Assembly (NCBI GenBank): GCA_046462535.1
Contig: JBKGVF010000010.1
Span: 107,726 to 171,725 of the forward strand
Reading direction: 5' to 3'
From: JAAZCI01 sp046462535
GTDB taxonomy: Bacteria > Pseudomonadota > Gammaproteobacteria > Cardiobacteriales > Wohlfahrtiimonadaceae
DNA: 64,000 nucleotides
Of this stretch, positions 44,089 to 52,762 are shown piece by piece (positions within the stretch are counted from its first letter, which is position 1; the number at the start of each line of letters is the position of its first letter). The notes under the pieces are model-generated. The model saw nothing but the letters and a program-made list of their open reading frames with translations, had not been told where the DNA came from and did not search any database. Made by a program: the position numbers and the translations under genes.

Positions 44089-45702
44089 ATGAATCTTTTT
44101 AATAACAATCCATATCACTTCTCTAGCATGATGTTACAGTTATTGGGGATTTTTCGTCTCGTCGTTGCGGTTATTCTCTCGGCAATCTATTTTATCAGCC
44201 AAAAGCTTTGGCCATTAGATGAGAATATCTCCCACCACTTTCAGCTACTTCTCCTCTCTTATCTCGGTTTCCTCCTACTCTCCACCCTTCTCTTAAAGAG
44301 ACGCCCCTTTCAAAATGATGCTACAATTCGCATCTTCTCTGTTATCGATTTAGCAATGCTCTCCTTTCTCTGCTTTCTCACCGATGGCTTAGATAGTCCA
44401 CTCATTATTATGATTCTCATCTCATTGATGGCACATGGTGCATTTCTTCCCATCTATCAAGGCATTATCTTAGTTGGTATCGCTATCATCGTGCAGCTCT
44501 ACTTTTGGGTAGAATTTTACGATCCTAAATATTACTACTCAATTCAAGAGTATATTAGTGATCCCTATATAATTAAGATCTTCTCTCAAGGACTCTTTAC
44601 CCTATTTGCGGTTTTCTTAAGTAATAGATGGTTACGAATTACCCACAAAGCGAATCTCAAAGTAGAGGAGAAGGATCGCGAATTAAAGAATATCGCCCTT
44701 CTCCATGAGGCTGTGATTCAACAACTCAATAATGGAATTATTGTGCTTGATGAACATGCCCGTATCATCTTAAGTAATCAATATGTTACTGCTTGGTTTC
44801 AAGAGGAGGTAATTCTTAATAGCGCTCTTGAGGTCCACTTTCCTGAGCTATTTAAACGATATACCCTCTGGAAGAGTCTTAACTTTCAAGACCGCTCCCC
44901 ATTTTCCTACAAAGAGGATCTCTTCTATATCGACTTCATTCCAATCCACTCGCCAGAGTTAGAATATACTTTGATCGATATTGAACAGGTAGATGTAGTC
45001 AATCAACGGGCTCAACAAAATAAGCTTGCTGCACTCGGACAATTAACGGCTGCTATTGCCCACGAAATTCGCAATCCTATGACCTCTATTTCACAGGCAG
45101 CACAACTACTTAGTGAGCGGAACGAACTAGATACCACCGATGAGCGGATGCTAACGATGATCACCAATAATATTAATCGAGCCAATAATATAATTAATCG
45201 CGTCCTAAGCTTAGCAAAACGAGATACTCCAAGATTTGAGCTAATCCCACTCGCCCCCCTTCTTGAAGAGATTAAGATTGAGTTTGAGGTCACTTATCCC
45301 GACTATAAAGATCAGCTACACTTTCATATTGCTCCTGAGTTAACCACTCTCTACTTTGATCGTAGCCACCTTATTCAGATTATTAATAACTTAATTAATA
45401 ACGCGATAACACATACCTCCCAATCTAAAGAGCAGTTAGTCATCTATATTTATGGCGCGCTTGTCTCTGGAAACCCCGCGTTAGCACTGCTTGATAATGG
45501 TGATCCCATCTCTAAAGAGAAGAGAGAGCATCTCTTTGAACCCTTCTTTACTACTAATAAGCGAGGAACAGGACTAGGTCTCTTTGTTGTTCGCGAGATT
45601 TGTGAAATCAACCATGCTCATATCGATTACATAACAGATGTAACCCTAAATCCTAACGAACAACTACATGGTTTTAGGATTATCTTCTCCAATCCTTTTT
45701 AA
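44089..45702 (+). CDS. pilS: Sensor histidine kinase PilS-like
   Basis: 537 residues: about six N-terminal membrane helices (to about 185), a coiled linker with a degenerate PAS domain (about 210-300), the phosphoacceptor His in AIAHEIRNPMTSI near residue 325, and the ATPase domain with N-box NNLINNAI and G-box GTGLGLFVV. The topology is that of PilS, which controls type IV pilin (pilA) transcription via PilR. pilR follows directly. No pil structural genes lie in the window. Confidence 0.8.
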   Translation: MNLFNNNPYHFSSMMLQLLGIFRLVVAVILSAIYFISQKLWPLDENISHHFQLLLLSYLGFLLLSTLLLKRRPFQNDATIRIFSVIDLAMLSFLCFLTDGLDSPLIIMILISLMAHGAFLPIYQGIILVGIAIIVQLYFWVEFYDPKYYYSIQEYISDPYIIKIFSQGLFTLFAVFLSNRWLRITHKANLKVEEKDRELKNIALLHEAVIQQLNNGIIVLDEHARIILSNQYVTAWFQEEVILNSALEVHFPELFKRYTLWKSLNFQDRSPFSYKEDLFYIDFIPIHSPELEYTLIDIEQVDVVNQRAQQNKLAALGQLTAAIAHEIRNPMTSISQAAQLLSERNELDTTDERMLTMITNNINRANNIINRVLSLAKRDTPRFELIPLAPLLEEIKIEFEVTYPDYKDQLHFHIAPELTTLYFDRSHLIQIINNLINNAITHTSQSKEQLVIYIYGALVSGNPALALLDNGDPISKEKREHLFEPFFTTNKRGTGLGLFVVREICEINHAHIDYITDVTLNPNEQLHGFRIIFSNPF

Positions 45703-45824
45703 GATTACCTTACAGTGATAGGTGAGATAGGAACTTTTCAACAAAAAGTCTCAATTTAAGGTAAGTTATCTTAATAACATTTAATCGATTCATCCGACTA
45801 AAATTAAAGGAGTATTACGCTACG

Positions 45825-47246
45825 ATGGATTTGGAATATCATGCATTAATCATTGATGATGAAGAAGATATTTGTGAATTAATAGAGATCAGTTTTCTCT
45901 CTATCGGCATTAAGTCAACTAAAGCTTATTCAGTATCCGATGCCATTGTAGCACTCCAAAATGATGAGTTTGATGTCTGCTTTACCGATCTTCGTCTTCC
46001 TGATGGGGATGGGTTTCAGATCCTCGAATATATTCAGAGAAATACTCCTGAGCTTCCTGTAGCTATGATGACCGCACATGGTAATGTTGAGTCTGCTATT
46101 GAGGCGCTAAAATTAGGTGCTTTCGATTTTATCTCTAAACCTTTTGAGGTAACCCATCTTCGAAAATTAGCAACCGATGCCATCAAAACTAAGCTCTCAG
46201 CTGAGAATGCGGAGAGCAAAGAGATTATGCATGGTAACTCTAAAGCGATGCAGCATATACGCAACCTCATCAAGCGCCTTGCTCACTCCCAAGCACCTGT
46301 CTATATTAATGGTGAATCTGGAACGGGAAAAGAGTTAGCAGCTCGTGCAATCCATAGTGAGAGCTCTCGTCGTGATGCCCCTTTTATTGCGGTCAATTGT
46401 GGTGCCATTCCTGAGCAGTTGGTTGAAAGTGAACTCTTTGGTCATGTTAAGGGAGCTTTCACAGGAGCCGATCAAGATAAAGTGGGCCTCTTTGAGGCAG
46501 CTAATGAAGGGACTATCTTTCTTGATGAGATTGCCGATCTTCCCCTTGATATGCAAGTGAAGCTACTACGCACCATTCAGGAACGAACCGTTCGCCCTGT
46601 TGGAGGAACAAAAGAGGTGGCGCTTAATGTCCGCATCATCTCCGCTTCACACCGCCATATAGAAGATTTAGTTCTGCGCAATGAGTTCCGTCAAGATCTC
46701 TTCTATCGCCTTAATGTTATTACTCTCAATCTTCCTCCACTGCGGGATCGATTAGAGGATATCCCTATCCTATCTGAACATCTTCTCAAACGTATTAATG
46801 AAGAGAATGGCACTCAATATTATCTATCAAAGGAAGCTATTGATCACTTAATGAACTATAGCTATCCCGGTAATGTTCGTGAATTAGGTAATATTTTAGA
46901 GCGTGCTACTGCATTTGCAGTAAGTGATGAGTTGACACCAGAAAATCTCCAATTGAAGCATAATACAGCTCTCCATAAGGAGATTAAAAAGCAGACCCAT
47001 GAGCAGGATTCCCCTACAATATTGGGAGAGGATCAACTTGAGGAGGAGCGCCCCCCAAATGATGCTTCAGATATTGTTTTACCCCCAATTATTAATGATA
47101 TAGATGCCTATCTTGAGGCTATCGAGCGAAAAATTATTGAACGTGCTTTAGCTGAAAATCGAAATAAAACAGAAGCTGCTAAAAGTTTAGGTATCTCCTT
47201 TAGACAATTTCGCTATCGCCTTAAAAAATTAAAGATTGAAGATTAA
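45825..47246 (+). CDS. pilR: Sigma-54-dependent response regulator PilR-like
   Basis: 473 residues. A receiver domain (phosphoacceptor Asp in CFTDLRLPDGDG near residue 55), an AAA+ domain (Walker A GESGTGKE near 165, the sigma-54 contact loop GAFTGA near 212), and a C-terminal Fis-type helix-turn-helix. It partners pilS upstream, activating sigma-54 promoters, classically pilA. The linker before the DNA-binding domain is longer and rich in Glu. It precedes the CinA-like gene by 20 bases. Confidence 0.85.
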   Translation: MDLEYHALIIDDEEDICELIEISFLSIGIKSTKAYSVSDAIVALQNDEFDVCFTDLRLPDGDGFQILEYIQRNTPELPVAMMTAHGNVESAIEALKLGAFDFISKPFEVTHLRKLATDAIKTKLSAENAESKEIMHGNSKAMQHIRNLIKRLAHSQAPVYINGESGTGKELAARAIHSESSRRDAPFIAVNCGAIPEQLVESELFGHVKGAFTGADQDKVGLFEAANEGTIFLDEIADLPLDMQVKLLRTIQERTVRPVGGTKEVALNVRIISASHRHIEDLVLRNEFRQDLFYRLNVITLNLPPLRDRLEDIPILSEHLLKRINEENGTQYYLSKEAIDHLMNYSYPGNVRELGNILERATAFAVSDELTPENLQLKHNTALHKEIKKQTHEQDSPTILGEDQLEEERPPNDASDIVLPPIINDIDAYLEAIERKIIERALAENRNKTEAAKSLGISFRQFRYRLKKLKIED

Positions 47247-47266
47247 TGCTTTTTTAGGAGCAAAAA

Positions 47267-48493
47267 ATGAGAGCAGAGATTATCGCTATCGGATCAGAAC
47301 TTCTGCTAGGACAATCGGTGGATACTAATGGTCCATGGATCGCACAAAAACTGAGCCAGCTGGGCATAGATTGTCACTTTAAATCAGTGGTGGGGGATAA
47401 TATACAAAATATTGTCTCCACCCTCAATTTAGCAAGAAGCCGTGCCGATATTATTATCTGTACTGGTGGGTTAGGCCCAACACAAGATGATATTACTAAA
47501 GAGGCGTTAGCTGAAGCGTTAAATACCCCCTTAATCTATGATGCTGCTTTAGCAGAAGTGATTCGTAAAAAATTTATCGCTCGCAAGCGAACAATGACCG
47601 AAAACAATCTTAGACAAGCATACTATCCTAAAGGGGCAGAGATTCTAAAAACACACCCAGGAACAGCACCTGGGATCCACTACCATGATCAGGCAAGCGG
47701 GCAACATCTCTTCCTACTCCCTGGTGTGCCTACCGAGATGAAGCTAATGATGCGTCAATCGGTACTTCCTCTCTTAAAAGAGTTAACGCCCACCGAAGAG
47801 GAGATCTACTTTAAGACACTACGGTGTTGGGGGGTTGGTGAGTCGAACTTAGCTGAGCTATTGAGTGAAATTAATGATGAATTAGATGAGAAGAGCAACC
47901 CTAAACTCTCTTTCTTAGCATCAGGTATTGAAGGCATTCAAGTACGTTTCTCAGCTAAAGCCGCATCATATAGTGAGGCGATGCACCTTATCAAGCCCTA
48001 TCAAAAGCGCGCTGAAATCTTACTTGGAGAGCTGCTCTTTGGGTATGATGATGAGAGTATGGAGAGTGTGGTAAAAGCACTACTTATTGCCTCTAATAAA
48101 CGACTTGCACTGTATGAGACTTTTAGTCGAGGTCTTATTTCAGAGCGACTCAATCGGAAGAGTGATACTCGTGAGTTTTTTCATGGTTCATTAGTAGAGA
48201 GTGATCGGCGACAGCCTCATGATGAGGAAGATCTACGTCATCGCCTCAATCAAGTACAGAGCCTTTTTGCCGCAGATCTAGTCTTAACAGTCTTAGGCAG
48301 ACCCTTCATCGACCAAAATCGTCCTGAAGAGAGTACCATTGAACTAACACTCGCTCTTTATAGTAAGGAGGAGGGGTTAGAGCAGAAAAGCCTGATTATC
48401 CCCTACTTCAATCATGATGCGACAGTGGATTTCTCAGTGATTAATTCACTCAATTTTCTACGTCGCACACTCTTAAAAGAGCTAAAGGAGTGA
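47267..48493 (+). CDS. CinA-like protein with degenerate C-terminal domain
   Basis: 408 residues. The N-terminal molybdopterin-binding-like domain is clear (IAIGSELLLGQSVDTN, then GGLGPTQDDITKEAL). The C-terminal CinA/PncC domain that deamidates NMN should carry a SAESCTGG-like motif; here the corresponding stretch is ALYETFSRGL near residue 280, lacking the key residues. YfaY-type CinA proteins are known to have inactive C-terminal domains. It follows pilR and precedes mutT by 12 bases. Confidence 0.75.
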   Translation: MRAEIIAIGSELLLGQSVDTNGPWIAQKLSQLGIDCHFKSVVGDNIQNIVSTLNLARSRADIIICTGGLGPTQDDITKEALAEALNTPLIYDAALAEVIRKKFIARKRTMTENNLRQAYYPKGAEILKTHPGTAPGIHYHDQASGQHLFLLPGVPTEMKLMMRQSVLPLLKELTPTEEEIYFKTLRCWGVGESNLAELLSEINDELDEKSNPKLSFLASGIEGIQVRFSAKAASYSEAMHLIKPYQKRAEILLGELLFGYDDESMESVVKALLIASNKRLALYETFSRGLISERLNRKSDTREFFHGSLVESDRRQPHDEEDLRHRLNQVQSLFAADLVLTVLGRPFIDQNRPEESTIELTLALYSKEEGLEQKSLIIPYFNHDATVDFSVINSLNFLRRTLLKELKE

Positions 48494-48505
48494 GAAGAGA
48501 TAGTA

Positions 48506-48916
48506 ATGAATAAGCCCCACCCCCACCTTAATGTCGTTATTGCACTGATCTGGAATCACTCTAAAGAGAGGATTCTCTTAAGTTGCCGGAGAGAGGAGCA
48601 AGATTTTTCAGGCTTCTGGGAGTTCCCAGGAGGTAAAGTAGAGAGAGACGAATCTCCGATCGATGCTCTAAAGAGGGAGCTAAAAGAGGAGCTCAATATT
48701 GAAGCTATAGATTGGCAATATGCATTTAGTCATACCCACCATTATGAACATAAAAGTGTCACTCTAATCGGTTACCACCTCTACCATTTTAGAGGCTCCC
48801 CTATAGGTAATGAGGGGCAAGAGATCGCCTGGAGTGATCCCCAAACACTTAACCCTAGCCAATTCCCTGCTGCTAACCTCCCAATTATTACCGCCATAAA
48901 AGAAGGGTTAGAGTAA
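48506..48916 (+). CDS. mutT: MutT-like NUDIX hydrolase (8-oxo-dGTP diphosphatase)
   Basis: A 136-residue NUDIX protein with the full box G-x5-E-x7-R-E-L-x-E-E near residues 46-66, beginning GGKVERDESPIDALKRELKE. The early FWEFPGGK and IALIWN segments fit MutT, which removes 8-oxo-dGTP. It is the last gene of a run from slt to mutT, and its final codons form part of a terminator hairpin. Confidence 0.85.
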   Translation: MNKPHPHLNVVIALIWNHSKERILLSCRREEQDFSGFWEFPGGKVERDESPIDALKRELKEELNIEAIDWQYAFSHTHHYEHKSVTLIGYHLYHFRGSPIGNEGQEIAWSDPQTLNPSQFPAANLPIITAIKEGLE

Positions 48917-48928
48917 AATCTCTAACCC
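48905..48928 (+). terminator. Terminator overlapping the end of mutT
   Basis: A 9-bp stem (GGGTTAGAG/CTCTAACCC) with a 6-base loop that includes the mutT stop codon, followed by a pyrimidine-rich tract with five T. Confidence 0.75.
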
Positions 48929-48960
48929 CTCCCCTCTTTTTGTATTGTAATTAAGCAGGA

Positions 48961-50328
48961 TTACTCCGATGGCTCAAATTCAAGCTTCATGAAGGACTCA
49001 AGAGAATCATCCATCATCTCCATCCAAGGTTTGGGTAGTTTGGCTGCTAAAGTGCCCGTAATAGTAGAGCGATAACAGCGATCTCTAAAGTTTAAAATCC
49101 CCTCAGACTTCGACTCAATCCACTCTTTAATAATATCTCCCTGCTCTTTAATCTTAATTTCAGGGTAGTCACTCATATCTAAGAGATGTTGAATATATCG
49201 TGCCTGAAAATCGATACGCGCTGGATGCCCCTTCTGCTCTGCTAGCTCCTTAAGCCACGCCTCCGTTTCTCGCTCCATCGTCTCTTCATCAGGTAATTTC
49301 TGGCGCCCTAAGATCAATTCACGAACATACCAAGCCTGAGCATCAAACATATTAAAGGTGTAATAGTGATTCTGCATACCAAGATAGAAGAGTTTAGGCT
49401 CTTTGATCAGCGCAACTCCATTGTAGAGACCACTTAAGTAGAGCTCATTACGGGATTTTAAGCGCAACTCTTCAGGAAGGTAGGGAAAGTGAAATTTAAA
49501 TCCTGTACAGAAGAGAATCGCATCCACCTCTTCAACACTACCATCCACAAAATGGACCTTATTCTCATCAACATACTCAATGAGAGGGCGCTGACGAATA
49601 TTATCAGGCCAATCGTAGGGCATCGGCCCCTCAAGATAGCTAAAAATAATCTCATCGGCACCATACTTATAACATTGAGAACCTATATCTTCTGCAGAGT
49701 AGCTGCTCCCAACTATCAATAATCTACGACCAGCGAACTCTCTAGGATCACGATAATCATGGGAGTGTAAGACTCGCCCAGGAAAGCGTTCAAGCCCTTT
49801 AATATCGGGATAGTATGGAGTTGAGAAGTGCCCAGTGGCAATTACAACATGGTCAAACTCCTCACTTTTGAGCTCATCTTTTGTGTGATCCATTACAGTG
49901 ACGGTAAATTTTTCCCGCTCTGGATCATATTCAATCCAACGGACTGCATGATTAAAGTGGATATAGCGCTTAACATCACTCTGCTTGACGCGTCCTAAAA
50001 TATAATCGAGCAGCACCTCTCGTGGCAGATAAGAGGGCATTGGCTTTTTGAAATGATCATCAAAAGTATAGTCACCAAACTCAATCGCCTCTTTCGGTGC
50101 ATTGGACCATAAAAATCGGTACATACTGCCATGAACAGGTTCCCCATTCTGATCAACACCAACCTCCCAGCTATAGCGCCACATCCCTCCCCAATCATCC
50201 TGCTTCTCATAGCAGACTAATTCAGGGATCTCCTCCCCTTTTTTACGGAGTGCTTCAAAAGCTCTTAACTGAGCAAGTCCGCTAGGACCTGCGCCTAAAA
50301 TGGCAATGCGTTTATTTTTCATACTCAT
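48961..50328 (-). CDS. tmm: Trimethylamine monooxygenase (bacterial FMO)
   Basis: About 455 residues of a flavin-containing monooxygenase that N-oxygenates trimethylamine to its N-oxide. FAD motif RIAILGAGPSGLAQLRAF near the start, LWSNAPKE, ATGHFSTPYYPD, the NADP loop GSSYSAEDIGSQCYKYGA and FNMFDAQAWYVR match the Tmm type of methylotrophic and marine bacteria closely, more than Baeyer-Villiger enzymes. The frame opens at 50352; starts at 50328 or 50322 fit the family N-terminus better, with a weak AAGAAAG before 50328. It is a single gene. Confidence 0.8.
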   Translation of the reverse strand: MSMKNKRIAILGAGPSGLAQLRAFEALRKKGEEIPELVCYEKQDDWGGMWRYSWEVGVDQNGEPVHGSMYRFLWSNAPKEAIEFGDYTFDDHFKKPMPSYLPREVLLDYILGRVKQSDVKRYIHFNHAVRWIEYDPEREKFTVTVMDHTKDELKSEEFDHVVIATGHFSTPYYPDIKGLERFPGRVLHSHDYRDPREFAGRRLLIVGSSYSAEDIGSQCYKYGADEIIFSYLEGPMPYDWPDNIRQRPLIEYVDENKVHFVDGSVEEVDAILFCTGFKFHFPYLPEELRLKSRNELYLSGLYNGVALIKEPKLFYLGMQNHYYTFNMFDAQAWYVRELILGRQKLPDEETMERETEAWLKELAEQKGHPARIDFQARYIQHLLDMSDYPEIKIKEQGDIIKEWIESKSEGILNFRDRCYRSTITGTLAAKLPKPWMEMMDDSLESFMKLEFEPSE

Positions 50329-50611
50329 AATTATTACTTTCTTACTTTTCATGACTAAAATGAGTGCTTAACCTTATCGAATGCCTTTTTCAGGTTCAAG
50401 TTGACAAAAATTGGCACTATTGTTAGGCTTTAAATCGACCGCGATGGTGGGGGACTGCACATGCAATTTCTCTCTTTACTCCCCCCGCCCTTAAGCTTCT
50501 TCTCTAAAAATCACCCTTTTCAGCCAAATCTCTTCCACCAATCATAAAGAGTTTTTCCGCTATCACTTCCCGATACCCCCTCTATTTTGACCATTAATTG
50601 ATCTGAGTAAA

Positions 50612-50631
50612 AATCGCTCATCATAGCGATT
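50612..50631 (-). terminator. Second hairpin after ruvA
   Basis: AATCGCT pairs with AGCGATT around a 6-base loop; on the minus strand the stem runs into a five-T stretch. It lies about 90 bases beyond the ruvA stop and may back up the first terminator. Confidence 0.5.
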
Positions 50632-50662
50632 ACTAGAGACTCATCCTCTTCCACTAAGAAAA

Positions 50663-50689
50663 AAGCATACCCAATTAATGGATATGCTT
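50663..50689 (-). terminator. Terminator downstream of ruvA
   Basis: A 10-bp stem (AAGCATATCC pairing with GGGTATGCTT on the minus strand, one G-T pair) with a 7-base loop followed by six T, about 33 bases after the ruvA stop. It closes the yebC-ruvC-ruvA operon. Confidence 0.85.
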
Positions 50690-50721
50690 CTTTAAGGAGG
50701 CGCTTTAATGGATGGGTTCTC

Positions 50722-51342
50722 TTATCGTTGCATTAGATTTTGTAGCGCACGTCGAATTAACTCATCTACACTCAAAGTTGGCTCGTAGATCTTACTCACC
50801 ATCTTTTTCGCAGCGGTCTGGCTATATCCCAAAGTCATTAAGGCGGCAACTGCATCCTCTTCCGGCTGCATACCCTCTACCAATGTAGGCAGCTCTGCTT
50901 GCTCCTCACTACTCATCTCTTCTGGTGAAGGTGCCAGAATCTGAATCTTATCCCGCAATTCTAAAATAAGGCGTTCAGCAGTCTTTTTCCCTATACCAGG
51001 CACCTTAGTCAAACTACCGATATCCTCTGCCTGAATGACACGATAGAGGTCAGCAGCAGATAATCCTGATAAAATACCAATCGCACTCTTAGGGCCAATA
51101 CCTGAGATCTTAATTAAGATACGAAAAGCATCACGCTCTTTTCTGGTAGTAAAACCATAAAGAAGGCTGGCATCCTCCCGCACCACATGATGAATCAATA
51201 AAACTACCTCTTTACCAACAGAGGGAAGCATAGCGAAATTTGTCACTGGCAACTCCACCTCATACCCCACTCCCCCCACCTCTAACAAGAGAAAGTTAGG
51301 GTGCTTCTTCTCGATAATGACCCCTCGTAAACGGCCAATCAT
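50722..51342 (-). CDS. ruvA: Holliday junction DNA helicase subunit RuvA
   Basis: 206 residues: an N-terminal OB-fold, two helix-hairpin-helix motifs (IKISGIGPKSAIGIL and LTKVPGIGKKTAERLI) and a C-terminal domain for RuvB binding after an acidic linker. RuvA holds the junction for RuvB. Its start overlaps the ruvC stop by 4 bases. The usual downstream ruvB is absent; a terminator follows. Confidence 0.95.
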   Translation of the reverse strand: MIGRLRGVIIEKKHPNFLLLEVGGVGYEVELPVTNFAMLPSVGKEVVLLIHHVVREDASLLYGFTTRKERDAFRILIKISGIGPKSAIGILSGLSAADLYRVIQAEDIGSLTKVPGIGKKTAERLILELRDKIQILAPSPEEMSSEEQAELPTLVEGMQPEEDAVAALMTLGYSQTAAKKMVSKIYEPTLSVDELIRRALQNLMQR

Positions 51343-51824
51343 AATAATGCTCCTTTAAAACGGCGATGAAATGCATGGGTTAAGGCAGCCGCTAAAGCAT
51401 CTGCTGCATCCTCTTGGGGCGATTGATTGAGCTTTAATAGATTTTTTACCATCATCTGTACCTGCTCTTTCTGCGCATGACCATGACCAACAATTGTCTG
51501 CTTTATGCGAGTAGCTGCATATTCATGTACCTCTAAATTCGCCATAGCAGCAGCACAAAGAGCCACTCCTCGAGCCTGACCCAGCTTAATTGCCGCCTGC
51601 GGATTTCGATGCATAAAGACCTCTTCAATTGAGAGAATATTAGGCTTATATAGACCAATTAAATGATCTACCCCTTTAAATATGGTGTAAAGACGGTCGG
51701 CGGTAGGATCTGTTAACTTGACTCGAATACACCCACTATCGACATAAGCCGGGGTGCCTGTACGAAGATCAATCACGCCATAGCCGGTGATCCGTGAACC
51801 AGGATCAATACCTAATATAATCAT
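51339..51824 (-). CDS. ruvC: Holliday junction endonuclease RuvC
   Basis: 161 residues. The RNase H-fold acidic residues are visible in ILGIDPGSRITGYG, SIEEVFMHRNPQAAIKLGQARG and DAADALAAALTH. RuvC resolves Holliday junctions. It overlaps yebC upstream and ruvA downstream by 4 bases each, a tightly coupled operon. Confidence 0.95.
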   Translation of the reverse strand: MIILGIDPGSRITGYGVIDLRTGTPAYVDSGCIRVKLTDPTADRLYTIFKGVDHLIGLYKPNILSIEEVFMHRNPQAAIKLGQARGVALCAAAMANLEVHEYAATRIKQTIVGHGHAQKEQVQMMVKNLLKLNQSPQEDAADALAAALTHAFHRRFKGALL

Positions 51825-52573
51825 TCCATGAGCTGCTTTAAGATCTCTTCAGAGATCTCACCATTTGAATAGACCTTCTGAACATCATCAAGATTCTCTA
51901 ATGTCTCTACTAATGCAATCATCTTCTCAGCATTCTCTAGATCAAGATCAACGGTGTTATCAGCATGCATTGTAATCTCCGACTCCTCAGGATCAAACCC
52001 CGCCTCCACCATCGCCTCATGAACAGAGGCATACTCTCTCGGTGTTGTTAGCACTTCAAAAGAGCCATCATCATTGGTTATAATATCTTCTGCACCCGCC
52101 ATAATTGCGGCCTCCGTTAAAGCCTCCTCATCACATGATGCAGGATAAGAGAGAACCCCACGTTCAGTAAATTGAAAAGCTACGGATCCATCAGTTCCGA
52201 GATTACCTCCATGCTTTGTAAATGCATGACGAACCTCCCCAGCTGTCCGGTTGCGATTATTACTTAAACAATCCACCATCACCGCAACTCCGCCAGCCCC
52301 ATATCCCTCATAACGAATCTCCTCATCAGGCTCACCCCCTCCAATTCCTAACCCTCGGTTGATCGCTCGGTCAATATTATCTTTAGGCATATTCGCATCA
52401 AGCGCCCGTTCGATGGCTAAACGGAGTCGAGGATTCGTTTCAGGATCACCATTGTTTGCTGTTCGTACAGAGACAGTTATTTCGCGAATAAGGCGTGTAA
52501 AGATCTTTGCCCGCTTCTTATCCTGTGCTCCCTTTCGATGTTGTATATTAGACCATTTACTATGACCTGCCAT
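51821..52573 (-). CDS. yebC: YebC/PmpR-family protein
   Basis: 250 residues, the family's standard length, with the invariant start AGHSKWSNIQHRKGAQDKKR and GGVAVMVDCLSNNRNRT. YebC-type proteins act as transcription regulators and, for one subgroup, relieve ribosome stalling at polyproline stretches. It is first in the yebC-ruvC-ruvA operon, the common gammaproteobacterial order. Confidence 0.95.
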   Translation of the reverse strand: MAGHSKWSNIQHRKGAQDKKRAKIFTRLIREITVSVRTANNGDPETNPRLRLAIERALDANMPKDNIDRAINRGLGIGGGEPDEEIRYEGYGAGGVAVMVDCLSNNRNRTAGEVRHAFTKHGGNLGTDGSVAFQFTERGVLSYPASCDEEALTEAAIMAGAEDIITNDDGSFEVLTTPREYASVHEAMVEAGFDPEESEITMHADNTVDLDLENAEKMIALVETLENLDDVQKVYSNGEISEEILKQLME

Positions 52574-52762
52574 AAGTAGACTCCCTTAACTACCACTGAT
52601 AGTGCAAAATTTGATATGAAATTAGGGGCTTATTTTATCATAGATCCCCCCCATACGTTTAAGGAATCCTCGCTACCCATCCCTATCTTAGGGTGAGCTA
52701 TGTTATTCTTATATACACCACCAAAACAGTGATTCTATAATAATAAATGGGTAGTGATAACT

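Larger units (their letters stand above)
50353..50721. other. Intergenic region between tmm and ruvA
   Basis: About 370 bases with no gene. It holds two terminator-like hairpins for the ruvA transcript (50612-50631 and 50663-50689). The rest, upstream of tmm, presumably contains the tmm promoter, but I see no convincing -35/-10 pair. No long open frame is present. Confidence 0.5.

Noticed and set aside
45012..45293. Minus-strand frame of 93 codons inside pilS
   Set aside because: It is a shadow of the histidine kinase gene and has no binding site of its own.
50412..50427. TGGCAC followed by five bases and TTAG, resembling a sigma-54 site near tmm
   Set aside because: The -12 part should be TTGC and is TTAG; it also points away from tmm, towards no gene.
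50708..50788. A 26-codon plus-strand frame with AAGGAGG before its ATG, antisense to the ruvA end
   Set aside because: It lies in the antisense of ruvA's coding end, is short and has no recognisable peptide; the good binding site is likely chance.
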